This document shows, one piece after another, positions 24,856 through 34,228 of a DNA stretch of 42,517 nt. The notes beneath the pieces are model-generated. The model saw only the letters and a program-made list of their open reading frames with translations, was not told the origin of the DNA and did no database searches. Source of the stretch: a virus. Each line of letters starts with the position of its first letter. Position 1 is the first letter of the stretch. The position numbers and the translations under genes are program-made. The stretch is from the IMG/VR virus record IMGVR_UViG_3300042896_000278, positions 1-42,517 of that record. One strand, 5' to 3'.

Positions 24856-25706
24856 TGGAACAAAGACCCCGTAAACCTAAAACTCAATATGAAATCTCTA
24901 CCGGTAAAGAAAATCCGGTAAATAGAGCTTTACAGGTTAGAAGAGATAATGATAATGTAAAAGATTATAGGGTTAAGTTAGAAGATATTGATACGGCGAT
25001 TATCTATTATTTAGATAACGTGATACTACCCAATGTAACCGAAAATGGTTCTGTCTATAAAATACCTGTAATTTACGGTTCTCCGGAAAGATGGAAATCC
25101 ACTCAAGAAGACGGATATTATAAAGACAGAACAGGTAAAATACAAGTACCGTTAATAATGCTACGCAGAAACGGTATGGTCAAAAATAGAACTTTAGGAA
25201 ATAAAATTGATGCTAATTATCCTCAGTTGTATCAAACATTTACTAAACAATGGAGTAAAAAAAATAGATATTCCGGCTTTTCAATATTAAATAATTATAG
25301 TCCTGTTCGAGAACAGTATAATGTAATAATACCTGATTATGTAGATATAACATATGAGTTTATAGTGTGGACAGACTTTATGGATCAAATGAATAATATT
25401 GTAGAAGCAATAAATTATTCGGAAGGGTCATATTGGGGCATGCCAGAAAAGTTTAAATTTAGAACAAAAATAGACGATTTCAGTAGCATAACAGATTTAA
25501 CAGACGGTACTGATAGAATGGTGCGCACTACATTTAATTTAACTTTATATGGTTATATAATTTCGGATACTCTAAATAAACAAATAGCACAACAAAATAG
25601 AAAAGCGTATACTAATTTTACGGTAAAATTCGGTCAAGAGATACAAGGGTCCACCGATATTGGATATTCCAATGGAGTCGATCAAGATCCTGAATTACCA
25701 CGTTAA
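24855..25706 (+). CDS. gp15: Tail-completion/sheath-stabiliser protein, gp15-like
   Basis: 283 aa. It probably caps the tail and stabilises the sheath. Family-like features are DIDTAIIYYLDNVILPNVTE, NGSVYKIPVIYGSPERWK, DRTGKIQVPLIMLRRNGM, then NYSPVREQYNVIIPDYVDIT with EFIVWTDFMDQMNNIVEAIN, and a late RMVRTTFNLTLYGYII block. T4 gp15 is 272 aa, very similar in length. Gene order after gp13- and gp14-like proteins supports the call. It starts within the metallopeptidase stop (TAATG). Confidence 0.7.
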   Translation: MEQRPRKPKTQYEISTGKENPVNRALQVRRDNDNVKDYRVKLEDIDTAIIYYLDNVILPNVTENGSVYKIPVIYGSPERWKSTQEDGYYKDRTGKIQVPLIMLRRNGMVKNRTLGNKIDANYPQLYQTFTKQWSKKNRYSGFSILNNYSPVREQYNVIIPDYVDITYEFIVWTDFMDQMNNIVEAINYSEGSYWGMPEKFKFRTKIDDFSSITDLTDGTDRMVRTTFNLTLYGYIISDTLNKQIAQQNRKAYTNFTVKFGQEIQGSTDIGYSNGVDQDPELPR

Positions 25707-25732
25707 ATTGTATTGTATGATATATATTTTAT

Positions 25733-26047
25733 ATGAGTACAATAAAAAAATTTTTAGAATGGGATCAAACTGAATATCAAATACAATGGGATAATAATCC
25801 GTATGTTTGGGAAGATGTAGCCGTATTGATAGAAGTATTAGATCAAATAGGGGCTGCCGGCCCAGTTGAAGCATATAAAAAATTAGATAAAAGGAAAAAG
25901 AAACGATTAATAACCCTAATTGCTAATGTCAGAGGTGAAGAATTTAAAGAAGAAAAATATATTCAAGAGGATATAGATGTAATTATTAAAGATATTGAAA
26001 TAGTAACCAAAGAGGTATTAGGAATAGAAATAAAAATAAACAAATAA
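25733..26047 (+). CDS. Small tail-module protein
   Basis: 104 aa. The N-terminus (MSTIKKFLEWDQTEYQIQW) followed by NNPYVWEDVAVLIEVLDQIG is a pattern I recall next to neck/tail-completion genes in aquatic T4-like phages. The rest is helical and charged (KKLDKRKKKRLITLIANVRG). There is no enzyme motif. The upstream gap has an AT-rich TATATATTTTATATG that resembles the promoter box only loosely. It ends one base before the gene at 26049. The function is unknown; a chaperone or tail-assembly role is possible. Confidence 0.65.
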   Translation: MSTIKKFLEWDQTEYQIQWDNNPYVWEDVAVLIEVLDQIGAAGPVEAYKKLDKRKKKRLITLIANVRGEEFKEEKYIQEDIDVIIKDIEIVTKEVLGIEIKINK

Positions 26048-26048
26048 T

Positions 26049-26594
26049 ATGTATACATTTTACACCGATAAGACCGAATTATTTGAATGTAATATCCAAT
26101 TACAAGGAGCTAAAATTTCTGATTCTAAAGCTAGGTTGATTTTAGAATCAGATGATTATAATTTAATTTTTTACGGATCAGTGGATAAAAATGGAAAATG
26201 TACTATTCCGGTTAAGAAATTAAAATCTGTTTTATCGGAAAATACTTCCGGCAATGTTAAATTAGAAGTAATAGCTGAAGATACTTATTTTGAACCGTGG
26301 AAAGATACGTTTACGGTAGAAACCAATAAAAAAGTAACTGTAGAAGTAAAATCTAATACTACTAAACCCAATATAACTGAAAGCGCAACTAAAGTGCAAG
26401 TAACAGTTAAAAATAATATATCCCCAATTACTGAAGAAGTTTTAAAGTTATTTAAGAAAAAGAACGTTACTCTTTTCAATTTAACTGAAAATAAACAGTT
26501 ATTAAGTACTGTAGGCATCGCGATTTCTAAAAAATATAAATTGTCCGATAACGAAATTAAAACTTTAATTGGAAATGTGATACAAAAATTATAA
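26049..26594 (+). CDS. Conserved tail-module protein
   Basis: 181 aa. Family-like segments are MYTFYTDKTELFECNIQL, SKARLILESDDYNLIFYGSV, GKCTIPVKKLK and KLEVIAEDTYFEPWKDTF, which I recall from marine T4-like phages without a firm role. Residues 1-100 look like two beta-sandwich halves. A Thr/Lys linker (about 100-130) leads to a helical C-terminal domain (ITEEVLKLFKKKNVTLF). Two-domain architecture with a flexible linker fits a protein connecting parts of the tail. It is the last gene of the neck unit before the second fibre cassette. Confidence 0.7.
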   Translation: MYTFYTDKTELFECNIQLQGAKISDSKARLILESDDYNLIFYGSVDKNGKCTIPVKKLKSVLSENTSGNVKLEVIAEDTYFEPWKDTFTVETNKKVTVEVKSNTTKPNITESATKVQVTVKNNISPITEEVLKLFKKKNVTLFNLTENKQLLSTVGIAISKKYKLSDNEIKTLIGNVIQKL

Positions 26595-26606
26595 ATTGGT
26601 TCTTAG

Positions 26607-28718
26607 ATGGCAAACGATAATTTAACAGGCCAATTTATAAGTAGTACCTATAGAAAGCTACTACATCTATCAGATAACGGCAATTATATTACAGATGGTA
26701 CTGGATCAATAGTCACTTTACCTAGTGCTAACACATCCTCACTTTTAACTACTGCTTCTGTAAATTTAAATACTATTACATTTACTAAAGGTGATGGAAG
26801 TACATTTCCTATAACTGTAGATACCGGGTCTGGAGGGAGTGGTACTCCTACTTTCCCATATACTGGAAGCGCAATTATATCAGGTAGCTTAACTATAACA
26901 GGAAGTTTAGATGCTCCATCTATTACAGGTTCATTATTAGGAACTGCAAGTTGGGCTTATAGTTCAAGCCAGGCTATAACAGCTTCATATGCTTTAAATG
27001 GTGGGGTAACACAATTACTAGCAGGACCAAATATTACTTTATCACCAACAACTGGTTTAGGTCAAGTAACAATTAGTTCAACTGGAGGTGGAGGAGGTGG
27101 ATTTAATACTGCAACTGGTTCATATGGTAGTTTTTATGATACTACTACTCAAACAAATCCTGTTGCTAACATTCCTCGTTCAATGTCTCTCAACACAACA
27201 GACATTTCAAACGGTGTATCAATATCAGGATCAACAAGTCCATTCAATACATACATCAAGACAGAAAATGCAGGTGTATACAATATTCAATTTTCTGCTC
27301 AAGTAGAAAAAACAGATAGTGGAACTGATGAAATAGTAATTTGGCTTAGAAAAAATGGTATTAATTTAACTGATACTGCTACTACTATTACTTTAGTTGG
27401 GAACTCTACTAAAGTAGTAGCAGCTTGGAACTGGTTTGTAACCTCAGCAGCTAATGATTATTATCAAATTATATGGATATCAGCTGATACAGGTATGAGA
27501 TTGCTAGCAGAAACAATCTCAGCAACACATCCTGGTATTCCTTCTGTAATAGTAACAGCAAATAGAGTAGATCAATTTTTAAGTAATACAGGTTCATTTA
27601 GTGGATCATTTACAGGTAATTTAATTGGTACAGCAAGTTGGGCAAATAATGCCGTAACAGCATCATATGTTACTGCATCAAATGTTTATGGACCATATGG
27701 TTCAAATAGTGTATTAAGTTCAAGTTATGCTTTGTCTAGTTCCTATGCTGTATCATCAAGTAGAGCATTAACTTCTAGTTTTGCTTTAACTGCCTCATAT
27801 ACACCAAATGCTCTAGTAACAGCATCTGTATCCTTAAATACAATTACATTCACAAAAGGAAATGGAACTACTTTTCCAATAACAGTTGATGCTAATATAG
27901 GACCAGGAGTACAAGACACATTAGCTACATGGGATACAACTACTACTATAGGAAGTAGTAACATAACACGCTTAACATCAACTAATGCTACTAATGAAGC
28001 AATAGTAGAAAGTAATTTATATGAAGTTAATTCCGATGGTATTAAAATACTCAAAAAATCTGAACTTAACGATGCTGCTTTATCATCATCTATCAATTCC
28101 AACATATTTGTAAACAATATATCCCCTGCTAGCAACTTTATTGAAATAGATCCTGGGACTTATAAAGGTATAAAATATATAGATTTATATCAATACAATA
28201 AAAAGAATATAGGAGGGTGTTATGGAGCAATATTGGATTTTAATTTAATGTTAGGATTTAGTTCTATAGCAGATATAGGAGACCAAGATATGTACATATA
28301 TGATTCAGGAAGTTACCCAGCTGACAATGATCCTAAATATGTAGAAACTGGTCGAATATATTTATCTTGGTTAGGATCTGATTATAATACAGGAGGAGCG
28401 GAGGGTGTTGATAGAAATGTAACATACTTAACCATGAATAGAACTATAACAAATGCTGTTACATATGAATGGGATGATGTTAGTTCTACAGGTACGCCAT
28501 CAGCTACATCATTAGCGGCTTCTGAAGAAGGAGTAGTAGCACCATATAGAGCTCCTATCCTAAGAAATGCCGACGGTGGATACCAGTTTGGATACAAACT
28601 AGTAAATGATCCTGGTAATTCTTTATGGTATGTTGAAGTGGCACTATTTAATGATTCGGAGTATACTTTAAGAATAACTCACACAACAAAAATACTAAAT
28701 TTATTTACAAGCTCATAA
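26607..28718 (+). CDS. Tail-fibre protein with duplicated modules
   Basis: 703 aa. The N-terminus (DNLTGQFISSTYRKLLHLSD) is paralogous to the start of the gene at 16060. It probably marks an attachment domain. A module LNTITFTKGDGSTFPITVD occurs near residues 50-70 and again near 410-430 (GNGTTFPITVD). Shaft repeats (GTASWAYSSSQAITASY, then SSYALSSSYAVSSSRALTSS) separate a central jelly-roll-like domain (about 185-325, with ENAGVYNIQFSAQVEK) typical of C1q/TNF-like fibre heads. The C-terminal about 200 residues (SNFIEIDPGTYKGIKYIDLY) form another beta tip. It is followed after one base by a second fibre gene. Confidence 0.85.
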   Translation: MANDNLTGQFISSTYRKLLHLSDNGNYITDGTGSIVTLPSANTSSLLTTASVNLNTITFTKGDGSTFPITVDTGSGGSGTPTFPYTGSAIISGSLTITGSLDAPSITGSLLGTASWAYSSSQAITASYALNGGVTQLLAGPNITLSPTTGLGQVTISSTGGGGGGFNTATGSYGSFYDTTTQTNPVANIPRSMSLNTTDISNGVSISGSTSPFNTYIKTENAGVYNIQFSAQVEKTDSGTDEIVIWLRKNGINLTDTATTITLVGNSTKVVAAWNWFVTSAANDYYQIIWISADTGMRLLAETISATHPGIPSVIVTANRVDQFLSNTGSFSGSFTGNLIGTASWANNAVTASYVTASNVYGPYGSNSVLSSSYALSSSYAVSSSRALTSSFALTASYTPNALVTASVSLNTITFTKGNGTTFPITVDANIGPGVQDTLATWDTTTTIGSSNITRLTSTNATNEAIVESNLYEVNSDGIKILKKSELNDAALSSSINSNIFVNNISPASNFIEIDPGTYKGIKYIDLYQYNKKNIGGCYGAILDFNLMLGFSSIADIGDQDMYIYDSGSYPADNDPKYVETGRIYLSWLGSDYNTGGAEGVDRNVTYLTMNRTITNAVTYEWDDVSSTGTPSATSLAASEEGVVAPYRAPILRNADGGYQFGYKLVNDPGNSLWYVEVALFNDSEYTLRITHTTKILNLFTSS

Positions 28719-28719
28719 T

Positions 28720-29670
28720 ATGAAACATATTTCTCCTGGTATAATAGTCTCAAAAATAGTTTCTCCGTCATCAAGTGTAGATATAAATAGTGCACTAGTT
28801 GTATCAGGCACAGCTCATTTTTTAGGTGATGTAATATTTGCTAAACCCAATTTCACTTCATCATGGGCAGTATCAAGTAGTCAAGCATTGACTGCGTCTT
28901 TTGCACCAAATTACGTTTTAAATTCTTCTACTAGCTCATTCGTTTTAAATTCTCAAACATCATCGTTTGTGTTAAATTTACAAACGAGTTCAATGTTAGC
29001 GCCATATGTACTAAATGCTCAAACTAGTTCATTTGCAACAACGGGTTCAAATAATTTTAATGGTAACCAAACAATAACAGGCTCTCTTATTCAAGGATTA
29101 GAAGGGAATATAGCAACAGGAGAACACTCACATGCTGAAGGAAGTATTACTAAGGCAATAGGAAACTACTCACATGCTGAAGGAGATAATACCCAAGCAA
29201 AAGGAGACTACTCACACGCTGAAGGACAGGAAACAATAGCATCAGGATCTTATTCACATGCAGAGGGTTGGAATACGATAGCATTAGCCAATCACCAACA
29301 CGTGCAGGGTCAATGGAATGCTACATCATCCATACCCGCAGCTTTTATCGTAGGCAATGGAACAGATGATGGTAACAGATCAAACCTAATATATGCTCAT
29401 GATTCTGTAGTTGAAATAACAGGATCAATATCATCAACATTAGGATTTACAGGTTCTTTATTAGGAACGGCTACATTTGCCTCAACAGCATCATACATTA
29501 CCGCTTCAAATGTTATAGGTACAGTATTTAGTTCATCATATTCACTAACAGCATCATACATAGACCCAACCTTTATTTCAGCATCAGCAGCCGCAGCAGG
29601 ATTTGGATCGGGAGGTGGAGGCGGAGTTTCACCTTCATTAGCAATAGCATACGCAATAGCATTGGGTTAA
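28720..29670 (+). CDS. Fibre protein with SHAEG repeats
   Basis: 316 aa. A short N-terminal segment (KHISPGIIVSKIVSPSSS) leads into shaft repeats with NSSTSSFVLNSQTSSFVL. Residues about 130-195 contain four-five units of (S/H)HAEGxxTxAxGxYS (SHAEGSITKAIGNYS, SHAEGDNTQAKGDYS, SHAEGQETIASGSYS, SHAEGWNTIALANHQ). These are the YadA/Hep_Hag-like head repeats that in other phages precede an intramolecular chaperone. Here only the short sequence VQGQWNATSSIPAAFIVGNG remains and then a shaft, so a complete Peptidase_G2-like cleavage domain is not visible. The end is a Gly-rich/hydrophobic tail (GSGGGGGVSPSLAIAYAIA). Confidence 0.8.
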   Translation: MKHISPGIIVSKIVSPSSSVDINSALVVSGTAHFLGDVIFAKPNFTSSWAVSSSQALTASFAPNYVLNSSTSSFVLNSQTSSFVLNLQTSSMLAPYVLNAQTSSFATTGSNNFNGNQTITGSLIQGLEGNIATGEHSHAEGSITKAIGNYSHAEGDNTQAKGDYSHAEGQETIASGSYSHAEGWNTIALANHQHVQGQWNATSSIPAAFIVGNGTDDGNRSNLIYAHDSVVEITGSISSTLGFTGSLLGTATFASTASYITASNVIGTVFSSSYSLTASYIDPTFISASAAAAGFGSGGGGGVSPSLAIAYAIALG

Positions 29671-29683
29671 TTAACTTTATATA

Positions 29684-29698
29684 TATTTATATTAAATG
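29684..29698 (+). promoter_or_regulatory. Candidate late promoter (TATTTAT box), leaderless spacing
   Basis: TATATATTTATATTAAATG: only 5 nt separate TATTTAT from the ATG at 29696, so a -10-type box would start the transcript at about the start codon. Confidence 0.5.
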
Positions 29699-30259
29699 AA
29701 AGTACTATTCCAAGATTATACGTTTAACGCATCAGCGAAAACCATTACATTTAATACGACTGATACAGTTCGTTTAGAAAATGTTCTGTTGATTACTAAT
29801 GTAACAGATAATATTATTATTTACAATTTTGCAGATCCTACTTTAGGTGGTACTATAAGTAATAATGTATTAACATTAACTTATAATACTGCTACAATGT
29901 CTAATACAGATTCTTTACAAATTTATTTAGATTTGTACGGAACGCCGGCAACAGAAGAAACACTAACTATATTAAAAGATCAAAATGATTTATTACGAAG
30001 AATTATACAAGTAGTAAATCCATTAGCAACACAAGATTCTCAACAAAGACAGAGGGTAGTAGTTGATGCGGCACCTACTACTACTGTTACAGGTACAGTT
30101 ACATCTAATATAGGTACTGGTACTTTATCAGCAGTAACAACAGTATCAACAGTAACAAACGTATCACAATTTGGAGGTGTAGACTCGAGATTTCAATTTA
30201 CAGATGCTGCCCGTTTAACGTACGCGCAAGGAATTAGAAGAAACTTACAATTTAGTTAA
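29696..30259 (+). CDS. Baseplate/fibre-associated beta protein, unknown
   Basis: 187 aa. The N-terminal half (KVLFQDYTFNASAKTITFN, VRLENVLLITNVTDNIIIYN) is beta-rich. A helical link follows (EETLTILKDQNDLLRRIIQV), then a Thr/Val-rich low-complexity segment (TTTVTGTVTSNIG) and DAARLTYAQGIRRNLQFS. I recall similar small proteins preceding large adhesins in aquatic phages; no established role. It is followed after two bases by the 1258-aa adhesin, suggesting they act together, for example as its connector. Confidence 0.7.
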   Translation: MKVLFQDYTFNASAKTITFNTTDTVRLENVLLITNVTDNIIIYNFADPTLGGTISNNVLTLTYNTATMSNTDSLQIYLDLYGTPATEETLTILKDQNDLLRRIIQVVNPLATQDSQQRQRVVVDAAPTTTVTGTVTSNIGTGTLSAVTTVSTVTNVSQFGGVDSRFQFTDAARLTYAQGIRRNLQFS

Positions 30260-30261
30260 TT

Positions 30262-33200
30262 ATGGCTTTAACAAATAACTTAAAAACACAAGTAGATTTA
30301 CCAGTATGGGAATGGATGCGATTCAATCCAATCGGCAATACTACTGCTACAACGGCCTTAACAACCCACCCCTCGGGTAATCATAGATATTTATACTACT
30401 ATGAAAATACAAACAATGCTCTTTGGAAATACGATACGTATTCGGATACTTGGTTTCAATTAAGTAACAGCAACGCCACGGCCGCTTCTATTGTAGCCGT
30501 TAAGTATTCACAGGCTGAGGGATATAGAGGTCAAGTTATAAGTGCAACCTCAAATACATTACAAATACCTTCATTAGGAAATCAAAAGTTAAATAACTAT
30601 CAAATAAAAATTGTATCCGGAAAAGGTGCTGGACAGATCAGAACAATAACAGCAACTTCACAAGAAGTAATACATGATTTCGGAATAGCAACTTCTGCCA
30701 CTGCCAATGCTATAACAGATTCCACTAAACGATATAAACAAAATCAATGGGTAGGATATTCTCTTAGATTGACCTTTGGTACCGGTATTAACCAATTTAG
30801 AGATGTACTATATAATACTGAAAATGCACTAACCATTTTTGATACTAACTATGAAGGTAGAGCTTTTCTTTCCACTCCTTTCTCTTCAGCCGCACCATAT
30901 GCAACCCCAGCAGCAAATACCGGGTTTGTAATAGCATCTCAGAATATAACACTCGACACTCCATGGACTACAGTACCGGATACGTCTTCTAAATTTATAA
31001 TTTTATCTGGAGGCATATGGTTTTTAACTGGCGGTACCAACTTCTTGTGGTATTATTACGATATACTATCGGATCGGTGGGTACAAAAACTATCACCGGC
31101 ATCAAATACTCTATTAACGGGTAACTTAACGACCGATGCAGCTATAGTAGCTACTAATGATTTAGTAGGATATTATTCAACAGGATCATACGTTACAGGA
31201 ACTTCTCAATCTATTGACACCGGATCACTAACACCGGACGATTGGATTGGATATACTCTTAGAATTATTGAAGGATCTGGTAGTGGTCAAGAGAGGAGGA
31301 TAGTATCCAATACATCAGGTAGCTATGTGCTATCGAGCAAGTGGAATACAATGCCGGTTAGTGGCAGTAGTGTGTATGGTATAACTGCTGAAAATGGAAT
31401 TTTCTTTAATGGAGCAGGTAACGCTAGAATGGTAAAGTATTTTCCTAACGAATCGCTATGGGTTCAATCTAATAAAATTGATGATGGATATGTAGCAGAT
31501 TTTGCTTTTACAAACACTAGCGAATCCAAAGATTCATACAACATATCCAGTTTATCTGTTACGGGTACAGCAACGGGAATAACAGGCATTAATCCTACTC
31601 CTACTAATGGAGGTACTGGATATCTAGTAGGAGATATATTAACCGTTGGTGGTGGAGGATCTAATGGCCGAGTATATGTTGAATCAGTGTCTTCCACCGG
31701 CGCCGCATTATCAATCTCTTTATATTCCTGCGGTGCTAGCTATAGTATAGGTACCGGAATCGCAACAACAGGAGGCACTGGAACTGGCTGTACTATTGCT
31801 GTAACTAGTTTGGCTTTTATTAATCCGGTTACTACGACAATAAACAACAATTTAAAGCTTGGAGATGCTTTTGTAATCAAAGGTGGATATCGACCTGAAC
31901 ATGTATTTTTTACTGGCAGCGTTATAGGCCTTCGTGCAGCGAATCAAATAGAAATCTTGGCTACGGGCTCCTCCTCTGCACAAGGTAGATACTCCCAAGC
32001 TTCTGGATTATTAGTAGATACAACAAAAAACTGGACTCCCGGAGCATACTCTGGCAAACTACTATGCTTGCAAACTAGCGGATTGACAGGCACTATGACA
32101 TGGAGGCGTATCATAGGAAATACCACAAACACAATATCGTTCTTAGCAGGTACTACCCCAGGAGCATCAACTAGATATACTATATCAGACCTAGAAGCTT
32201 TTGGAGCGGATACGCATTTTTTATTGGACTCGAAATTGACGTATGGATATCCCACTAGCACTACTACTTCATCTATAACAGATATTACTAAGGATTGGAA
32301 TTATCTAAGTACAACTGGTAGTATATTTTATAACTACAAGATTAGTCTCGCAAATAATTCGGGAAGCTACGCGGAAAATATCATTGTAGGAAGTACTGGG
32401 AACACATTAAATATTGGTAGAACTATTGCTTTAGGGGCAGGTACAAATACAATAGCGTATTCCGATTTTCAAGGCTCCAGTTCACTATGGACGGGGCTAG
32501 GTACGGGTATATTTTCAATTCAAGGAAATGGAGGCTGTTGGAATGGTACTAGGTTTGTTGTAGGCGGATCCGGATCGGCTAACACTTTAGCATGGTCAAA
32601 TGACGGAGTTACCTGGAATGGCTTAGGATTGACTGTGCACGGCACAGCTTGTAATAGTGTAGTTTGGAATGGTGTTAGACATGTATCTGTTGGAAGGGGT
32701 ACTAATACAGTTGCTTGGTCATATGACGGAGTAACGTGGACCGGCATGGGAACTGCAACCCCTTTCCCTACAACTGAAGGTTTCGGTGCAGCATGGAACG
32801 GTACTACTTGGGTAATAGTAGGCCAGGGTACAAATACACTAATGTATGCTCCTGATGATTACTTAAACTTTACCGGAGGAGTGAATCGAGGGACTACTGG
32901 TACATCGGTGTTTTCACAAGTAGGAAGAGGCGTATGCTGGGCCGGGACTCAGTTTATAGCAGTAGGATCTGGATCTAATACATTCGCAACATCCTCTAAT
33001 GGTGTAACATGGGGAGGAGGAGGAACCTCAGCCTTTGGTACGTCCGGCATTGGATATGGAGTAACTTGGAACGGTAATGTAGCAGTTATGGTAGGCTCGG
33101 GATCAGCTCCAATCTATTATTCAACTGATAGTGGCTCAACATGGACAGCAGCTACAACGCCTCAGATATCGATTGGATATGGAGTAAGTTGGAACGGTAC

Positions 33201-34038
33201 TAATTTTGTAGCTGTCGGATCCGGATCTGGAGGAAACCTTACTGCGTTTTCAGCTAATGGTATTGCTTGGACAGGAAGTAGTTCAGGATCATTTACTACG
33301 GCAGCATATGGTGCATTATCATCTACACCTTATAATTCAGTAGTGCCGAGTATAGGCGTAGTTCCGACGGTAAATACTAGATACAAAATACATGATAGCT
33401 ACGGAAGTGTGACTTCAGGTACTACTTCTACATTAGTCGATGCAAATAAAAGATGGAGGACTAATCAGTGGGCCAATAAACGGGTTGTAATAACTAGCGG
33501 AACTGGTCAAATACAGGAGGCTACAATAGCATCGAACACTGCAAATACATTAACGTTTTCTGCAGTAATAACAACCAGCCCAGATACTACTTCTACGTAT
33601 ACTATTTTAGGAAGAACAGGTACTACAAGTACAGGTATTACGGCTCAATGGAATTGGGGCTCCTCAACGGATAAAGGAGATTTTATAATTACACATAGGG
33701 GTGGCGGACTTCACTTTTGGGAAGTGTATGATAATAAAACGAATAGATGGAGACCTTTGGATTTCATTCAAGGTGCTCGTGAAGGATTGACCACAGGGAC
33801 TATGTATGCATATGATGGAGCGGATAGAATATATTTTCAAAGAGATTCGACAGGTAGGATAGTGTATTATGATTTAAATTTAGACATTATTATACCAATT
33901 GGCACAATACCATATGGTATGTCCACTGCTGTATTGGGAAATAGAATGGAAATTGTTCAAACAGCTGATGGTCTAAAATACCTATATATAATGAGACATT
34001 CGTCAAACGAAATGTGGAGAACTTTAATATATTATTAA
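30262..34038 (+). CDS. 1258-aa adhesin-like protein with propeller repeats
   Basis: The N-terminal part (VDLPVWEWMRFNPIGNTTAT) and the C-terminal part (HFWEVYDNKTNRWRPLDF) share kelch-like aromatic motifs with other segments (ENTNNALWKYDTYSDTWFQL, YYYDILSDRWVQKLSP). Between residues about 725 and 1015 there are six tandem WNG...VGxG...S-x-DGVTW units (AWSNDGVTWNG, AWSYDGVTWTG, YYSTDSGSTW with an Asp-box pattern), suggesting a six-bladed beta-propeller. Several SGxGxGQxRxI modules (GKGAGQIRTI, GSGSGQERRI, TSGTGQIQEATI) precede and follow it. No catalytic residues are assigned. It probably binds a host glycan or protein at the baseplate or fibre tip. Confidence 0.8.
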   Translation: MALTNNLKTQVDLPVWEWMRFNPIGNTTATTALTTHPSGNHRYLYYYENTNNALWKYDTYSDTWFQLSNSNATAASIVAVKYSQAEGYRGQVISATSNTLQIPSLGNQKLNNYQIKIVSGKGAGQIRTITATSQEVIHDFGIATSATANAITDSTKRYKQNQWVGYSLRLTFGTGINQFRDVLYNTENALTIFDTNYEGRAFLSTPFSSAAPYATPAANTGFVIASQNITLDTPWTTVPDTSSKFIILSGGIWFLTGGTNFLWYYYDILSDRWVQKLSPASNTLLTGNLTTDAAIVATNDLVGYYSTGSYVTGTSQSIDTGSLTPDDWIGYTLRIIEGSGSGQERRIVSNTSGSYVLSSKWNTMPVSGSSVYGITAENGIFFNGAGNARMVKYFPNESLWVQSNKIDDGYVADFAFTNTSESKDSYNISSLSVTGTATGITGINPTPTNGGTGYLVGDILTVGGGGSNGRVYVESVSSTGAALSISLYSCGASYSIGTGIATTGGTGTGCTIAVTSLAFINPVTTTINNNLKLGDAFVIKGGYRPEHVFFTGSVIGLRAANQIEILATGSSSAQGRYSQASGLLVDTTKNWTPGAYSGKLLCLQTSGLTGTMTWRRIIGNTTNTISFLAGTTPGASTRYTISDLEAFGADTHFLLDSKLTYGYPTSTTTSSITDITKDWNYLSTTGSIFYNYKISLANNSGSYAENIIVGSTGNTLNIGRTIALGAGTNTIAYSDFQGSSSLWTGLGTGIFSIQGNGGCWNGTRFVVGGSGSANTLAWSNDGVTWNGLGLTVHGTACNSVVWNGVRHVSVGRGTNTVAWSYDGVTWTGMGTATPFPTTEGFGAAWNGTTWVIVGQGTNTLMYAPDDYLNFTGGVNRGTTGTSVFSQVGRGVCWAGTQFIAVGSGSNTFATSSNGVTWGGGGTSAFGTSGIGYGVTWNGNVAVMVGSGSAPIYYSTDSGSTWTAATTPQISIGYGVSWNGTNFVAVGSGSGGNLTAFSANGIAWTGSSSGSFTTAAYGALSSTPYNSVVPSIGVVPTVNTRYKIHDSYGSVTSGTTSTLVDANKRWRTNQWANKRVVITSGTGQIQEATIASNTANTLTFSAVITTSPDTTSTYTILGRTGTTSTGITAQWNWGSSTDKGDFIITHRGGGLHFWEVYDNKTNRWRPLDFIQGAREGLTTGTMYAYDGADRIYFQRDSTGRIVYYDLNLDIIIPIGTIPYGMSTAVLGNRMEIVQTADGLKYLYIMRHSSNEMWRTLIYY
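32440..33309 (+). repeat. Six propeller-type coding repeats
   Basis: Six units of roughly 40-50 codons each carry a WNG (or WAG) strand, a V-G-x-G-x strand, and a (D/N)GVTW-like Asp-box turn. The third unit is divergent (YAPDDYLNFTGG) and carries extra residues. A partial strand before the first unit (AYSDFQGSSSLWTGLG) could close the ring. Confidence 0.65.
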
Positions 34039-34041
34039 GAT

Positions 34042-34203
34042 ATGAAAATAGAAGAGATTATTTTTATTTTAGAAAATAAAATTAAAAATTTAGAACAGCA
34101 AAAGAATGTAGCTGTAATGGCCGGCGATTTAGAAATGGTTACTGTAATAGACATACAAATTGTAGAAACACAAATCACTTTAGATACGTTAAAAAATACT
34201 TAA
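34042..34203 (+). CDS. Small helical protein (53 aa)
   Basis: 53 aa: MKIEEIIFILENKIKNLEQQ, then AVMAGDLEMVTVIDIQIVET and QITLDTLKNT. The pattern (leading helix, GDLE, ETQITLDTL) is one I recall as a conserved small protein near tail genes of aquatic phages, so it is likely real despite its size. It is helical hairpin-like, with no catalytic residues. It starts three nt after the adhesin stop. It may be a small assembly factor; unknown. Confidence 0.65.
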   Translation: MKIEEIIFILENKIKNLEQQKNVAVMAGDLEMVTVIDIQIVETQITLDTLKNT

Positions 34204-34228
34204 TATTTGTTATTAAAAGGAAATTTTA

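Noticed and set aside
28720-29670. Complete self-cleaving Peptidase_G2-type chaperone after the SHAEG repeats
   Set aside because: Only a short stretch similar to the beginning of that domain is visible before shaft repeats resume; no full domain or catalytic pair could be identified.
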